From contig NZ_PYFP01000003.1 of NCBI RefSeq assembly GCF_003056055.1, positions 186,001-250,000 of the forward strand: a DNA stretch of 64,000 bases, given 5' to 3'. Numbering within the stretch: the stretch's first letter is position 1; every line of letters begins with the position of its first letter. Shown piece by piece: positions 35,251 to 45,210 of this stretch. This DNA is from Glaciimonas sp. PCH181 (GTDB lineage Bacteria > Pseudomonadota > Gammaproteobacteria > Burkholderiales > Burkholderiaceae_D). A program made the position numbers and the translations under genes. The notes beneath the pieces were generated by a model, which was not told the origin of the DNA, made no database searches, and worked only from the letters and a program-made list of their open reading frames with translations.

Positions 35251-37065
35251 ATGGGGCTTTTATATCGACCAGACAATATGCTGACGCTGTGGTCAACGAC
35301 TGTTCTGAGCGCCGCGATGAGCGTATTGTTAGTGGCCGGCCCTGCCGCTGCGGCACCAAATCCAGCCGATCCGTCAAAAGTCATCCATGTCGCGTTTGAG
35401 GCTGCCGATGATGGTTTCGATATGGTGCGTACTAACAACAGTCTGTATTCGTCATGGGTCGGCGAGGCAATATATGACAGCTTGCTGACCTACGACTATC
35501 TGGCGCGCCCTGCAAAACTGGTCCCCAACACCATCGAGGCGATGCCGGAAGTCAGCAAAGATGGGCTGACGTATGTGCTGCACATCAAGAAAGGCATCTT
35601 CTTTACGTCCGACCCAGCCTTCAAAGGCGTGCGGCGCGAACTGACAGCGCAGGATTATGCGTACTCGATCAAACGTATTCTCGATCCCAAAAATCGCTCG
35701 CCGCAAGCCAGTTCGTTTGAAGGCAAAATTGTTGGCTTAGATGCGCTGGTCGCAGACGCAAAAAAAACCGGTCATTTCGATTACGACGCGCCCATCGCCG
35801 GTCTTGAAACCCCGGACCGCACGACGCTACGCATCCAGCTAACCCGACTCGACCAGACGTTTCTTTATTTGCTGGCCCACGCAACCACCGGCGCTGTGGC
35901 CCGGGAAGTGATCGAAAAATACGGGCAAGACACGGGCCGCCATCCAATCGGTACTGGCGCATATTTTCTGAAAGATTACGTCCCACGCAGCAAAATTGTG
36001 CTGGAAGCCAATCCCGACTATCGGGGTTTTATCTGGAACTTCCAACCTTCCGGCGACGCCTGGGACAAACAACTGGTCAAAGACATGCAGGGCAAGCACA
36101 TGCCGCAGATCGGCCGGGTTGAAATCAGTATCATTGAAGAGGAACAGCCGCGTTGGCTGGCGTTTGAAAGCAGTCAGCTAGATGTCGGTGAACTATCCGG
36201 AATTTCGGTTGGAAAGGCATTGGATAAAAATGTCCTGAAACCGCAATACGTCGCTCAGGGCGTTTCACTGTATCGCTTCGTCGGTCCTGAAATTACGCAC
36301 ACTATTTTCAACTTTAAAGATCCTGTCGTAGGCGGCTATACAAACGAGAAAATCGCGCTGCGGCGTGCTTTGGCGATGGCGTACAACCTGGACGATGAAA
36401 TTACACTGATTCGGTTTGGTCAAGCCAGCAGAGCACAATCGGAAGTGCCGCCCGGCGTCGCCGGTTATGACCCAAAATACCGCAGCAGTATTACGTATGA
36501 CCCACCGCTGGCGAATAAACTGCTGGATTACTTCCAGTACCGCAAAGGTGCCGACGGCTATCGCAATCTGCCAGACGGAAAACCGTTAACGGTTAAAATT
36601 TATTCCTCGGCCTCATCGCAAGATCAGGCGCGCATGGAATTATGGAAGCGTTCGTTGGATCAAATTGGGGTGCGGGCAGAATTTCCGGTCAGCAACTTCG
36701 CCGATAACCTCAAAGCCGCGTCCGAATGCAAGTTAATGATGTGGGGGCTGGGCGGTACCGCCAGCATCCCGGATGGCTCGGATTTCCTGGAGAGTTTCTA
36801 TGGCCCAAATGCAGGTCAGGGCAATCTTGGCTGCTATTCCTCCGCCGCATTTGACGATGCTTTTCGAAAGGCGCGCGTGCTGCCGGATGGACCGGAGCGG
36901 CAAGTTCTGTACACCCGTATGGAGCGTCAGCTTGAAGCTGATACGGCGCAAGTCCTGCATTTGTCGCGTTTTCGCAATTGGGTTATCCGGCCTTGGGTAA
37001 AAGGCTTTAAAAAACATCCTATTCTGCATGCCGACTGGCAATATCTGGACCTCGAAAAACATTAA
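35251..37065 (+). CDS. Peptide ABC transporter substrate-binding protein 1 (family 5)
   Basis: 604 residues: a signal peptide (cleavage near AAA/APNPADPSK) and a family 5 solute-binding protein. Its features include YDSLLTYDYLARPAKLVPNTIEAMPEVSKDGLTYVLHIKKGIFF, HPIGTGAYFLKDYVPRSKIVLEANPDYRG and NEKIALRRALAMAYN. These periplasmic proteins bind oligopeptides or similar compounds. AAAGG precedes the ATG. It is the first gene of a six-gene operon. The next gene encodes a close paralogue, so the transporter may use two receptors with different peptide preferences. Confidence 0.93.
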   Translation: MGLLYRPDNMLTLWSTTVLSAAMSVLLVAGPAAAAPNPADPSKVIHVAFEAADDGFDMVRTNNSLYSSWVGEAIYDSLLTYDYLARPAKLVPNTIEAMPEVSKDGLTYVLHIKKGIFFTSDPAFKGVRRELTAQDYAYSIKRILDPKNRSPQASSFEGKIVGLDALVADAKKTGHFDYDAPIAGLETPDRTTLRIQLTRLDQTFLYLLAHATTGAVAREVIEKYGQDTGRHPIGTGAYFLKDYVPRSKIVLEANPDYRGFIWNFQPSGDAWDKQLVKDMQGKHMPQIGRVEISIIEEEQPRWLAFESSQLDVGELSGISVGKALDKNVLKPQYVAQGVSLYRFVGPEITHTIFNFKDPVVGGYTNEKIALRRALAMAYNLDDEITLIRFGQASRAQSEVPPGVAGYDPKYRSSITYDPPLANKLLDYFQYRKGADGYRNLPDGKPLTVKIYSSASSQDQARMELWKRSLDQIGVRAEFPVSNFADNLKAASECKLMMWGLGGTASIPDGSDFLESFYGPNAGQGNLGCYSSAAFDDAFRKARVLPDGPERQVLYTRMERQLEADTAQVLHLSRFRNWVIRPWVKGFKKHPILHADWQYLDLEKH

Positions 37066-37083
37066 TCCGGAGAGCAAAGAAGA

Positions 37084-38895
37084 ATGAATTTATCGTGGTT
37101 ACGTGGGCTGTTGATTAGCTCTTTATCGGTCACCCTGATCAGCGCTCTGCCGTTGCAGAACACCGTTGCCGCCTCAACCTCATCCGCAGATCCGGCCAAG
37201 GTGGTGCGCTTTGTGTTTGTCGCAGCGGAAACCGGTTTCGATCCGGCGCTCACGAACGATCTGTATTCGCAACTGGTGAATCAATCGATATTCGAACCTT
37301 TATTTACGTACGATTATCTGGCGCGTCCCGCCAAGCTAGTGCCATTGACAGCGCAAGCCTTACCGGAGGTTTCTGCTGACGGGTTGACGTACACCATCCG
37401 TCTAAAAAAGGGGATCTATTTCGCCGCCGATCCTGCCTTCAAAGGCAAAAAACGCGAGCTGACGATGGCTGATTATGTGTACTCTTATAAACGCTTACTC
37501 GATCCTCAACTCAGATCGCCGCAAGCCTGGCTGCTGGAAGGAAAAGTCATTGGACTGGATGAGCAGGCGGACAGCGCCAAGCAAACCCATCACTTTGACT
37601 ACGATGCCAACATCCCTGGTTTTGAACTGCTTGATCGCTATACCCTGCGCATCCATTTGAAACGACCGGATTTCAACCTCGGCATGATTCTGGCGCATCA
37701 ACCCACCGGCGCGGTCGCCCGCGAAGTGGTCGAAAAATATCGCGATGCGCAAGGTCAGATAATGGCCAATCCGGTCGGCACCGGGCCTTATTTGCTGACG
37801 CAATGGGTCCGCGGCTCACGCATGGTGCTGACGGCGAATCCTGACTATCGAGGGTTTATTTGGGATTTTAAGGCTGGCAGCGACCCTGAAGATCAGCGTA
37901 TCGTCGCGCAGATGAAAGGTAAGCGCATGCCGCAAATCGGCCGAATTGAAATCAACGTCATGGTCGAAGATCAATCGCGCTGGCTGGCGTTTCAAAAAGA
38001 TGAGATTGATCTTTTTCAGTTAGAAGGTGCACTTGCACCGCAAGCACTTTCGGGCGGCAAACTAAAGCCGGAATTAGTCGCAAAAGGGATTCAGTTATCG
38101 CGCATTGTCGATCCTGAAATTAGCTATTACTACTGGAATATGCAAGACCCGGTTGTAGGAGGATTGAGCAAAGAAAAAATCGCGCTGCGGCGCGCCATCG
38201 CGATGGCGCATGACGTTCGCGAGCAAATAAAGGTGGTCTTGAACGATGAAGCCATCGCGCTGGAATATCCGATACCGCCCGGCGTCGTTGGCTATGATCC
38301 GACCTACAAAAGCAGCATTCAATTTGAGCCGCAAGCAGCCAACGCCCTACTCGACACATTCGGCTATAAAATCGGCAAAGATGGCTGGCGCACCCTTCCC
38401 AATGGGAAGCCACTCAGCATTCGTTACACTAGCCGCCCGGATTCCAACGGCCAGCAACAATTGGAAATGTGGAAAAAAACCTATGATCTGATCCATATTC
38501 ATATGATCGGTGATGCAATGCCGTTTCCGGATATTCTGAAAGCCGAGAAAGAATGCCAGTTGCAAGCCCGCACTGCGGCGTGGATTGCCGACTATCCGGA
38601 TGGTGACAATTTTATGCAATTGTTTTACAGCCCGAATATTCATCAAAATAATAGTGGCTGCACCAAAATTCCTGAATACGACACGCTATATGCCGCCTCG
38701 CAAAAAATGCCTGCGGGACCAGAGCGCGATCTGCTGTATCACAAAATGGCCCGGCTTTTAGAAGTCTATGCGCCGATTCGTGCCGGTTATGCCCGCTATC
38801 GGAATATGTTGGCGCAACCGCGTGTGATCGGATTTAAAAAACATCCGATTTTGCCGACCGAGTGGATGTATTTTGATATTCAAAAGGGCAAATAA
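37084..38895 (+). CDS. Peptide ABC transporter substrate-binding protein 2 (family 5)
   Basis: 603 residues, paralogous to the preceding protein over its whole length. Shared blocks include TYDYLARPAKLVPLTAQALPEVSADGLTYTIRLKKGIYF, PVGTGPYLLTQWVRGSRMVL and KEKIALRRAIAMAHD. A signal peptide with cleavage near TVAAS is present. It starts 18 bases after the first binding-protein gene, behind GGAGAG. The pair clearly arose by tandem duplication and has since diverged in the ligand-facing parts. Confidence 0.93.
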   Translation: MNLSWLRGLLISSLSVTLISALPLQNTVAASTSSADPAKVVRFVFVAAETGFDPALTNDLYSQLVNQSIFEPLFTYDYLARPAKLVPLTAQALPEVSADGLTYTIRLKKGIYFAADPAFKGKKRELTMADYVYSYKRLLDPQLRSPQAWLLEGKVIGLDEQADSAKQTHHFDYDANIPGFELLDRYTLRIHLKRPDFNLGMILAHQPTGAVAREVVEKYRDAQGQIMANPVGTGPYLLTQWVRGSRMVLTANPDYRGFIWDFKAGSDPEDQRIVAQMKGKRMPQIGRIEINVMVEDQSRWLAFQKDEIDLFQLEGALAPQALSGGKLKPELVAKGIQLSRIVDPEISYYYWNMQDPVVGGLSKEKIALRRAIAMAHDVREQIKVVLNDEAIALEYPIPPGVVGYDPTYKSSIQFEPQAANALLDTFGYKIGKDGWRTLPNGKPLSIRYTSRPDSNGQQQLEMWKKTYDLIHIHMIGDAMPFPDILKAEKECQLQARTAAWIADYPDGDNFMQLFYSPNIHQNNSGCTKIPEYDTLYAASQKMPAGPERDLLYHKMARLLEVYAPIRAGYARYRNMLAQPRVIGFKKHPILPTEWMYFDIQKGK

Positions 38896-38955
38896 CGTGC
38901 AACCGTCGACTAACGATTTTAGCCAAATGGACGCCCTATTCATGGAAAAAATGGT

Positions 38956-40977
38956 ATGACAACTATCTCATTTTTTACGCCGCTGAGCCTGGCAGCGACA
39001 ATCTTTACGTTAGCCGTGAATCCCGTTTCGGCGCAAGAAATCCAGCGCCCATTGCTGCCCATACTGAAGGCTGAAGAAGTCACGCCGTTATGCACCCGCA
39101 CCTTAGCAACATTGCGGCAGCAAGTCAGCGTGACAGACCATCTTCCTGCGGCACATGCCAACGATACCAAAGCGGTTTTGGCCGATTGGAATACGCTACA
39201 AATTGCGTTGGAAGATGCACAGGGGCCGGTGGATATTCTCAACAATGTTTCGCCCGACGCCAGCGTTCGTAACGCGACTGAAGCCTGCCTGATCGAGTTG
39301 AATAAATTCTCTACCGAATTGCTGCAAAACGAAAAACAATATGCGCGTATCAAAGCGATCCGGCCTGACAATGCTATAGAAAAAAAACTACAACAGGATC
39401 TGCTTTATAGCTTTGAAGATACCGGCGTCGCATTAGCGCCAACTAAACGCGCCCGCTTAAAACTCATTCTGAATAAGTTGGATGAACTGAGTCAGGAGTT
39501 CGCCCGTAACATTCGCGATAATCGGCAAAAACTGGTGTTCACGCCAGCTGAAATGCAAGGGCTGCCCGCCAGCTATCTGGCACGTGCCAAGCGCGATGAG
39601 AATGGCAATTATCTGTTGGGTTTTGACTATCCCGATTACAACCCTTTTATGGAGTCTGCCGATAACAGCGATGCCCGGCGGCGCTATCAACTGGCGTTTG
39701 TCAATCACGGCACGCCAAAAAATCTGGTCCTGTTAAAGCAAGCGATGGATCTGCGTCATGAGATGGCCGGTTTGTTTAGTCTGCCCAGCTATGCCGATCT
39801 GGTATTGCGCCGTCGCATGGCAAAATCATCCAAGACCGTTTATACCTTTCTGAACGACGTTAAGGGTGCGGTAACGGCGCTGGAAATCAAAGAAATTGCG
39901 GAACTGCGCGCCTTTAAGGCGGAGGCCCAAAAGACACCGCTGGCGCAAACTCAACTCGCCCGCTGGGATATCGAATACTGGCAGCAAAAAGTCAAACAAA
40001 CACGCTATAACATCGATCAGGAAGCGCTACGTCAATACTTTCCCACCGATGCGGCTGTAGCGTGGATTCTGGATGTATCGAGCACGCTGTACGGCATCAC
40101 ATTGCAACGCGCCGAAGTGCCGGTATGGGCCCCCGATGTGCAGTATTACGATGTCATCGATAACCAGACTAAAACCCGAATCGCCGGGATTTATCTGGAC
40201 CTTTTTCCGCGCGAAGGAAAATACGGCCATGCCGCCGCGTGGGGCGTGCGCGGCGTCAGCACATTGGTCCAGCGCACGCCGATTTCAGTATTAGTCACCA
40301 ACTTCGATCGCGGTGGTTTAAACAGCGACGAACTGGAAACGCTGGTGCATGAATTCGGCCACGTGCTACACGGCGTGTTATCGCACACCGCCTATGTCAG
40401 TCAGGCGGGGACTAGCGTGGAGCTGGATTTTGTTGAAGCGCCATCGCAAATGTATGAGGAGTGGGCGCGCCGCAAAGAATCTTTGGCATTGCTCTCCACC
40501 TTTTGCAAAACGCCCTGCCCGGCTGTCGACGATGCCTTGTCGCAACGCCTGACGGCGGCACACAATTATGGGCGCGGTATCCGCTATGCACGTCAACTGT
40601 TGTATGCCAGCTTTGACATGCGCATCCACGATCCCCAAGCCGCGACCGAACAACCGCTGGCGATCTGGCAACAGATGGAGGGTATGACGCCATTGGGTTA
40701 TGTTCCCGGCACAGAGTTTCCCGGTCAATTCGGCCATTTGATGGGCGGCTATGCGGCAGGATATTACGGCTATATGTGGTCGGAAGTGCTGGCACTGGAT
40801 ATGCTGTCGCGCTATCACGGCAAGCTGATGAATCCTGAAGTCGGCCAGTTTTATCGCCAGACGATATTGTCACGCGGCAGCGAAAAATCCGGCGCAGAGA
40901 TGGTCGAGACCTTTTTGGGTCGCGCCCCCAACAGCAAAGCTTTTTTTGCTGAAATTTCCGGCCAACGCCTGCAATAA
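38956..40977 (+). CDS. Exported M3-family oligopeptidase
   Basis: 673 residues. A signal peptide (LAATIFTLAVNPVSA/QE) precedes a thimet-oligopeptidase-like M3 metallopeptidase. The zinc site is complete: His465-Glu466-x-x-His469 (VHEFGHVLHG) with third ligand Glu494 (DFVEAPSQM). M3 enzymes such as OpdA and Dcp are usually cytoplasmic, so the signal peptide suggests trimming of peptides in the periplasm before uptake. It lies between the two binding-protein genes and the permease genes of a peptide ABC operon, which supports this. It ends nine bases before the permease gene. Length is normal for the family. Confidence 0.92.
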   Translation: MTTISFFTPLSLAATIFTLAVNPVSAQEIQRPLLPILKAEEVTPLCTRTLATLRQQVSVTDHLPAAHANDTKAVLADWNTLQIALEDAQGPVDILNNVSPDASVRNATEACLIELNKFSTELLQNEKQYARIKAIRPDNAIEKKLQQDLLYSFEDTGVALAPTKRARLKLILNKLDELSQEFARNIRDNRQKLVFTPAEMQGLPASYLARAKRDENGNYLLGFDYPDYNPFMESADNSDARRRYQLAFVNHGTPKNLVLLKQAMDLRHEMAGLFSLPSYADLVLRRRMAKSSKTVYTFLNDVKGAVTALEIKEIAELRAFKAEAQKTPLAQTQLARWDIEYWQQKVKQTRYNIDQEALRQYFPTDAAVAWILDVSSTLYGITLQRAEVPVWAPDVQYYDVIDNQTKTRIAGIYLDLFPREGKYGHAAAWGVRGVSTLVQRTPISVLVTNFDRGGLNSDELETLVHEFGHVLHGVLSHTAYVSQAGTSVELDFVEAPSQMYEEWARRKESLALLSTFCKTPCPAVDDALSQRLTAAHNYGRGIRYARQLLYASFDMRIHDPQAATEQPLAIWQQMEGMTPLGYVPGTEFPGQFGHLMGGYAAGYYGYMWSEVLALDMLSRYHGKLMNPEVGQFYRQTILSRGSEKSGAEMVETFLGRAPNSKAFFAEISGQRLQ

Positions 40978-40986
40978 GGACGCAAC

Positions 40987-41925
40987 ATGACTGCTTATAT
41001 CCTGCGCCGACTATGGCAAATGGCACCGACCATGTTAGGCGTGATCCTGCTGGTGTTTTTTCTGTTCAATTGGGTAGGCGGCGATCCGGCGTACATTTTG
41101 GCGGGCAAGATGTCAAACCCGGCGCAGATAGCGAATATCCGCGCCCAGCTTGGTATCGATCAGCCTTACGTCGTGCAACTATGGATATTTATCAAGCAGA
41201 TTGCGACCTTTGACTTTGGTGCCAGCTGGAGTACCGGCGAGGCGGTTTCTAACGTGATTCTGACGCGGCTCGGTCCTTCGCTGACCGTGCTGATTCCACT
41301 GACAATTCTGGAGACGCTGATCGCCGTCGCACTGGCGCTGGGGATCGCCTTTGTACGCGGCTCGATCACGGACCGGATGGTGATGATCGCCTGCACCGTC
41401 GGGATGTCGATCAGTATTCTAGTGTACATTATTTTGTTTCAATACTGGTTCGCCTACAAACTCAATATCTTTCCGGTGCAAGGCTGGGGCAACAGTTTCA
41501 GCGAAAATCTATTCCACTACTCAGCGTTGCCGATTCTGATTGGATTAGCTGTCAGCATCGCTCCCAGCCTGCGCCTATATCGCACCTTTGTGCTGGACGA
41601 AATCAATCAGGATTATGTGCGTACCGCGCGCGCCAAAGGGCTCAGCGAAAAACGTATTTTGTGGGTCCATGTACTCCGTAATGCGGCGATTCCGATTATT
41701 ACAAACGTGATGTCGAATTTGCCCGCGCTGCTGATCGGCGCTTTTCTGATCGAACGCTTCTTTTCGATTCCCGGTATCGGGCGCGAAGTAATTTTAGCGG
41801 TCGAGCGCAGCGATTTTCCGGTCATTAAAGCAATCACGGTGTATGTCGCTGCGGCCACGATGCTGTTCAATCTCTTGACCGATCTGATGTATCAGGCGGT
41901 TGATCCTCGCGTTCAGCTGAAGTAA
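40987..41925 (+). CDS. Peptide ABC transporter permease (DppB/OppB type)
   Basis: 312 residues with about six membrane helices. The start MTAYILRRLWQMAPTMLGVILLVFFLFNWVGGDPA is standard for this permease, and the EAA loop is YVRTARAKGLSEKRILWVHVLRNAAIPI. TAAGGA lies ahead of the ATG. It forms the inner-membrane channel with the permease encoded next. Yej-type and Dpp-type systems share this layout, and the exact subgroup is unclear. Confidence 0.93.
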   Translation: MTAYILRRLWQMAPTMLGVILLVFFLFNWVGGDPAYILAGKMSNPAQIANIRAQLGIDQPYVVQLWIFIKQIATFDFGASWSTGEAVSNVILTRLGPSLTVLIPLTILETLIAVALALGIAFVRGSITDRMVMIACTVGMSISILVYIILFQYWFAYKLNIFPVQGWGNSFSENLFHYSALPILIGLAVSIAPSLRLYRTFVLDEINQDYVRTARAKGLSEKRILWVHVLRNAAIPIITNVMSNLPALLIGAFLIERFFSIPGIGREVILAVERSDFPVIKAITVYVAAATMLFNLLTDLMYQAVDPRVQLK

Positions 41926-41939
41926 GAAAGCCCATCGCT

Positions 41940-43112
41940 ATGTCATCACATGCAGATTTTCAACAGAATGATGCCTCTTCGGCTGCCTTGGTAGCGAACG
42001 CCTTTCTACGCACTGAACCGTCGCCGGGCTTGTGGGCCTTGGCCTGGCGCAGTTTGCGCGCTGATTGGATCGCAATGGTGGCGCTTGGGATCGTCGCCAT
42101 TTATTTAGTCGTGCTAGTGCTCTCCAGCACCGGTTTGATCGCCAGCGACTGGAGCGACGAAGTGGCCGTGAATTACGCGCCGCCAAGCTTCGTCGGCGCA
42201 CCAACGGCAGACACGGGCAACACCGCTGGCACCGTCACCGAAGCGCCACCGCCAGAGAATCCGCTAGATCCATTGGCCGACATTCTCCGCAAGCTGCGCG
42301 CCAGCAATACCGTCAGCCTGACTGTTCCAATCGTTGCCAATGACTACGGCATCGTCGATCCCTTGCAACAGGAAATGACCGCTATCCGCGCAAAGCTTGC
42401 CCAAGGTGGTGCCACAGCGATCACTGCGCGCAAGCTGACATTGCCGTTCGGCGCAGATAAATGGGGTCGCGATATCATCAAAAAAACCATTAAAGGCGCA
42501 GAAACTTCTATCGTAGTTGGCTTAATTTCGGCATTGCTGGCAACCGTGCTGGGGACTGTTTTTGCAGCGATATCCGGCTATTTCGGCGGCTGGGTTGATG
42601 ATGTTTTCAACTGGTTTTATAGCATCTTCACGTCGGTTCCCTATTTGCTGTTGATTCTGGCGGTGGCGGCGGTGTTGCAACAAAAAGGCGTTCTGACCAT
42701 CGTACTGATACTAGGTCTGACTGGCTGGACCGGTACGTTCCGCTTAATCCGCGCTGAATACCTGAAACATAAAACGCGCGAATACGTGATGGCAGCAGAC
42801 GCGATTGGCGCTTCGCACTGGCGCAAGATGTTTTCGCATATTTTCCCCAACGTTAGTCACGTTGCGTTGGTACAGCTGTCGATTTTGGTGGTCGGCTTTA
42901 TCAAGTCGGAAGTCATTTTGAGCTTTTTAGGTTTCGGCGTGCCGGTGGGCGTGGTGTCCTGGGGCAGCATGTTGAACGAAGCGCAAAACGAATTGATTCT
43001 TGGAAAATGGTGGCAACTGGCTGCTGCCAGCATCGCGATGGCGATTCTGGTCACGGCATTTTCGCTATTCACCGATGCGCTGCGTGATGCGCTCGATCCA
43101 AAGTTGAAATAG
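41940..43112 (+). CDS. Peptide ABC transporter permease (DppC/YejE type) with extended periplasmic loop
   Basis: 390 residues, longer than most DppC proteins. After a first membrane helix (about 41-60) a ~130-residue loop precedes the remaining helices. It contains the Pro-rich stretch TEAPPPENPLDP. The rest is standard: LPFGADKWGRDIIKKTIKGAETS and the EAA loop REYVMAADAIGASHWRKMFSHIFPN. The long periplasmic insert resembles YejE-like permeases and may meet the binding proteins or the M3 peptidase. Fourteen bases separate it from the preceding permease gene. Confidence 0.92.
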   Translation: MSSHADFQQNDASSAALVANAFLRTEPSPGLWALAWRSLRADWIAMVALGIVAIYLVVLVLSSTGLIASDWSDEVAVNYAPPSFVGAPTADTGNTAGTVTEAPPPENPLDPLADILRKLRASNTVSLTVPIVANDYGIVDPLQQEMTAIRAKLAQGGATAITARKLTLPFGADKWGRDIIKKTIKGAETSIVVGLISALLATVLGTVFAAISGYFGGWVDDVFNWFYSIFTSVPYLLLILAVAAVLQQKGVLTIVLILGLTGWTGTFRLIRAEYLKHKTREYVMAADAIGASHWRKMFSHIFPNVSHVALVQLSILVVGFIKSEVILSFLGFGVPVGVVSWGSMLNEAQNELILGKWWQLAAASIAMAILVTAFSLFTDALRDALDPKLK

Positions 43113-43120
43113 GAAACGCC

Positions 43121-44860
43121 ATGACATTGCCGCATCATACTGATCTGAACGATGTATCTGAACAACCGACGCCGTTGTTGCAAATACGGGATTTACGCGT
43201 CTCTTTTCGGACTGATAAAAAACATACCGTCGAAGCAGTTAAAGGTATTTCTTTCGACATTCCTCGCAATACTACCGTCGCGCTGGTGGGCGAATCCGGC
43301 AGCGGTAAATCCGTCAGCGCGTTAGCCGTCATGGGCTTGCTATCGGCGGATAGCGCCAGCATCGCTACCACCAGCACCGTTCTTTTTGAAGGCCGTAACT
43401 TATTGGCGCTATCACCGGCCGAACGTCGACAATTGTGCGGCAAAGATATATCGATGATTTTTCAGGAGCCGATGACCTCATTGAATCCTGTCTTTACGGT
43501 GGGCTTTCAGATTGCGGAAGTCCTGCGTCAGCACATGGGGATGAACGCAAAAGCTGCCCGCGCCCGCGCCATCGCGCTATTAAAAGAAGTCGGCATCCCG
43601 ATGCCAGAAAGCCGCATAGACGCCTATCCGATGGAACTCTCCGGCGGCCAGCAACAGCGCGTCATGATCGCCATCGCGATTGCTTGCGAACCGAAATTAC
43701 TGATCGCAGACGAACCAACGACTGCGTTAGACGTCACCATTCAAAAGCAAATTATCGATTTGATCGCTACCTTACGTGAGCGTCACAAAATGTCGGTGCT
43801 GTTCATTACCCATGACCTCGCGTTGGTCGGTGAAATCGCCGATCAAGTCGTCGTCATGCGCAACGGCGACATCCGCGAACAAGGCCCTACCCGACAGATT
43901 TTTGAAGCCCCACAAGACGCCTATACCAAAGCCTTACTGCTATGCCGCCCATCCATGGATAGCCGTCCGTGGCGCTTGCCGGTCATCAGCGATTACATGA
44001 ACGGCGATCTGGCGATTGATCATCCCTCACTGAACACGCGGCAGCGCCCGCGTGGACTCACAGGAAAAGAAGAAATCCTGCTGGATGTGCGCAATCTGGG
44101 GAAAAGTTTTTATGCCCGCGAAGGCTTATTCGGACGTAAAGAGTTCAAGGCCGTGCATGATGTTTCGTTCACGTTGGCACGCGGTAAAACTCTGGGTGTA
44201 GTTGGTGAATCCGGCTCGGGCAAAACGACCGTCGGTCTGACTTTATTACGGCTGCATCAAGCCACAAGCGGACAGGCGTTGTTTGAGGGGAAAGACATTT
44301 TAGCGATGTCGCGTAGCGATTTCATGGCGTACAAACGCCGCATACAAATTATTTTTCAAAATCCCTACGCTTCCCTGAATCCACGCTTCACCGTCGGGCA
44401 AATTTTGCTGGAACCGATGCGAATTCACAATATCGGCCGCGATGACAATGAACGCACTGAGATGGCGCTGCAATTGTTGCAAAAAGTTGGCATGCCGTCA
44501 GCGGCCTTCCAGCGCTATCCACACGAATTTTCTGGCGGTCAGCGGCAACGGATTACGATTGCCCGTTGCCTGACGCTAAAACCGGAAGTATTAGTCTGCG
44601 ACGAATCGGTATCGGCGCTGGATGTTTCAGTGCAAGCACAGGTATTGAATTTATTGCAAGATTTGCAGGAAGAGTTCGGAATGAGCTATATCTTCATTTC
44701 GCATGATCTGGCAGTGGTTAAATATATTGCAGATCAGGTCATGGTGATGCATCAGGGTGAAGTCGTGGAATTAGCCAACTCGGACGAGTTATATCGCAAT
44801 CCCACCAATGCCTATACCCGCTCGTTACTGCACGCCATTCCGCGTGGTCTGCGTAATTAG
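43121..44860 (+). CDS. Peptide ABC transporter duplicated ATPase (DppD-DppF fusion, YejF-like)
   Basis: 579 residues comprising two complete ABC ATPase domains. Domain 1 (about 15-270) has Walker [12 protein letters not shown], signature [12 protein letters not shown] and Walker [13 protein letters not shown]. Domain 2 (about 320-575) has [11 protein letters not shown], signature [12 protein letters not shown] and [20 protein letters not shown] lies before the ATG, eight bases after the permease gene. As in YejF, one chain replaces the usual DppD and DppF pair. It ends the operon. Confidence 0.94.
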   Translation: MTLPHHTDLNDVSEQPTPLLQIRDLRVSFRTDKKHTVEAVKGISFDIPRNTTVALVGESGSGKSVSALAVMGLLSADSASIATTSTVLFEGRNLLALSPAERRQLCGKDISMIFQEPMTSLNPVFTVGFQIAEVLRQHMGMNAKAARARAIALLKEVGIPMPESRIDAYPMELSGGQQQRVMIAIAIACEPKLLIADEPTTALDVTIQKQIIDLIATLRERHKMSVLFITHDLALVGEIADQVVVMRNGDIREQGPTRQIFEAPQDAYTKALLLCRPSMDSRPWRLPVISDYMNGDLAIDHPSLNTRQRPRGLTGKEEILLDVRNLGKSFYAREGLFGRKEFKAVHDVSFTLARGKTLGVVGESGSGKTTVGLTLLRLHQATSGQALFEGKDILAMSRSDFMAYKRRIQIIFQNPYASLNPRFTVGQILLEPMRIHNIGRDDNERTEMALQLLQKVGMPSAAFQRYPHEFSGGQRQRITIARCLTLKPEVLVCDESVSALDVSVQAQVLNLLQDLQEEFGMSYIFISHDLAVVKYIADQVMVMHQGEVVELANSDELYRNPTNAYTRSLLHAIPRGLRN

Positions 44861-44965
44861 GCGTTTAAGTAGGAAAAAGAGGGGTTTTGCCCCCGATTTA
44901 GCTGCCGCCCTCATCGATCGAAGTGATCTTTGGTCTCAAAATAGTCGTTTTCACATGTTCAGACC

Positions 44966-45030
44966 AAAAAAAACCCGCTCACCTTACGGGAGCGGGTAAA
45001 TCCAAACCTTAGGAGGTGTTGGAGGAGACA
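44966..45030 (-). ncRNA. Putative anti-Shine-Dalgarno small RNA, copy A
   Basis: Predicted from the sequence. A -10 box TATAGT (45036-45041, minus strand) has a weak -35 (AGGACA) 17 bases ahead and would start an RNA near 45030. The RNA opens with an unpaired stretch carrying CTCCTCC (45021-45027) and CACCTCCT (45011-45018). The latter equals the anti-Shine-Dalgarno end of 16S rRNA. It then forms a terminator: an 8-bp stem (44990-44997 with 44973-44980) followed by a run of U's (44966-44972). The promoter, both motifs and the stem are conserved in copy B. Such an RNA could mask ribosome sites. As I recall, toxic betaproteobacterial small RNAs with anti-SD motifs have been described; membership of that family is not proven here. 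Confidence 0.6.
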
Positions 45031-45106
45031 AATGAACTATATCGCACCGCAACATTATTGTCCTCTTCATTGTTTATATATCGAATATAGACAAATCGTA
45101 TAACAG
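44966..45106. repeat. ~140-base direct repeat, copy A
   Basis: This block is about 85 percent identical by eye to 46422-46563 and is in the same orientation. The first 65 bases (terminator and anti-SD part) are nearly identical, with one change in the hairpin loop. The promoter-side half is less similar. The pair brackets the ADP-ribosyltransferase gene. Confidence 0.85.
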
Positions 45107-45210
45107 AAACTTTTCAATCCAGCCCTTCCTGGGGAATATCACCGCGTCACGCTGATAAACCTCCAAACAGCTACGTATCTTTATTCGTCTTAAACATATA
45201 GCAACGAAAT

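Larger units (their letters stand above)
44861..45210. other. Intergenic region with RNA element copy A
   Basis: 350 bases between the convergent peptide-ATPase and ADP-ribosyltransferase genes. The main content is the ~140-base element at 44966-45106, which carries a probable small RNA gene on the minus strand. The rest (45107-45210) is AT-rich and serves as the 3' region of the transferase gene, with no terminator of its own that I can see. Confidence 0.55.
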
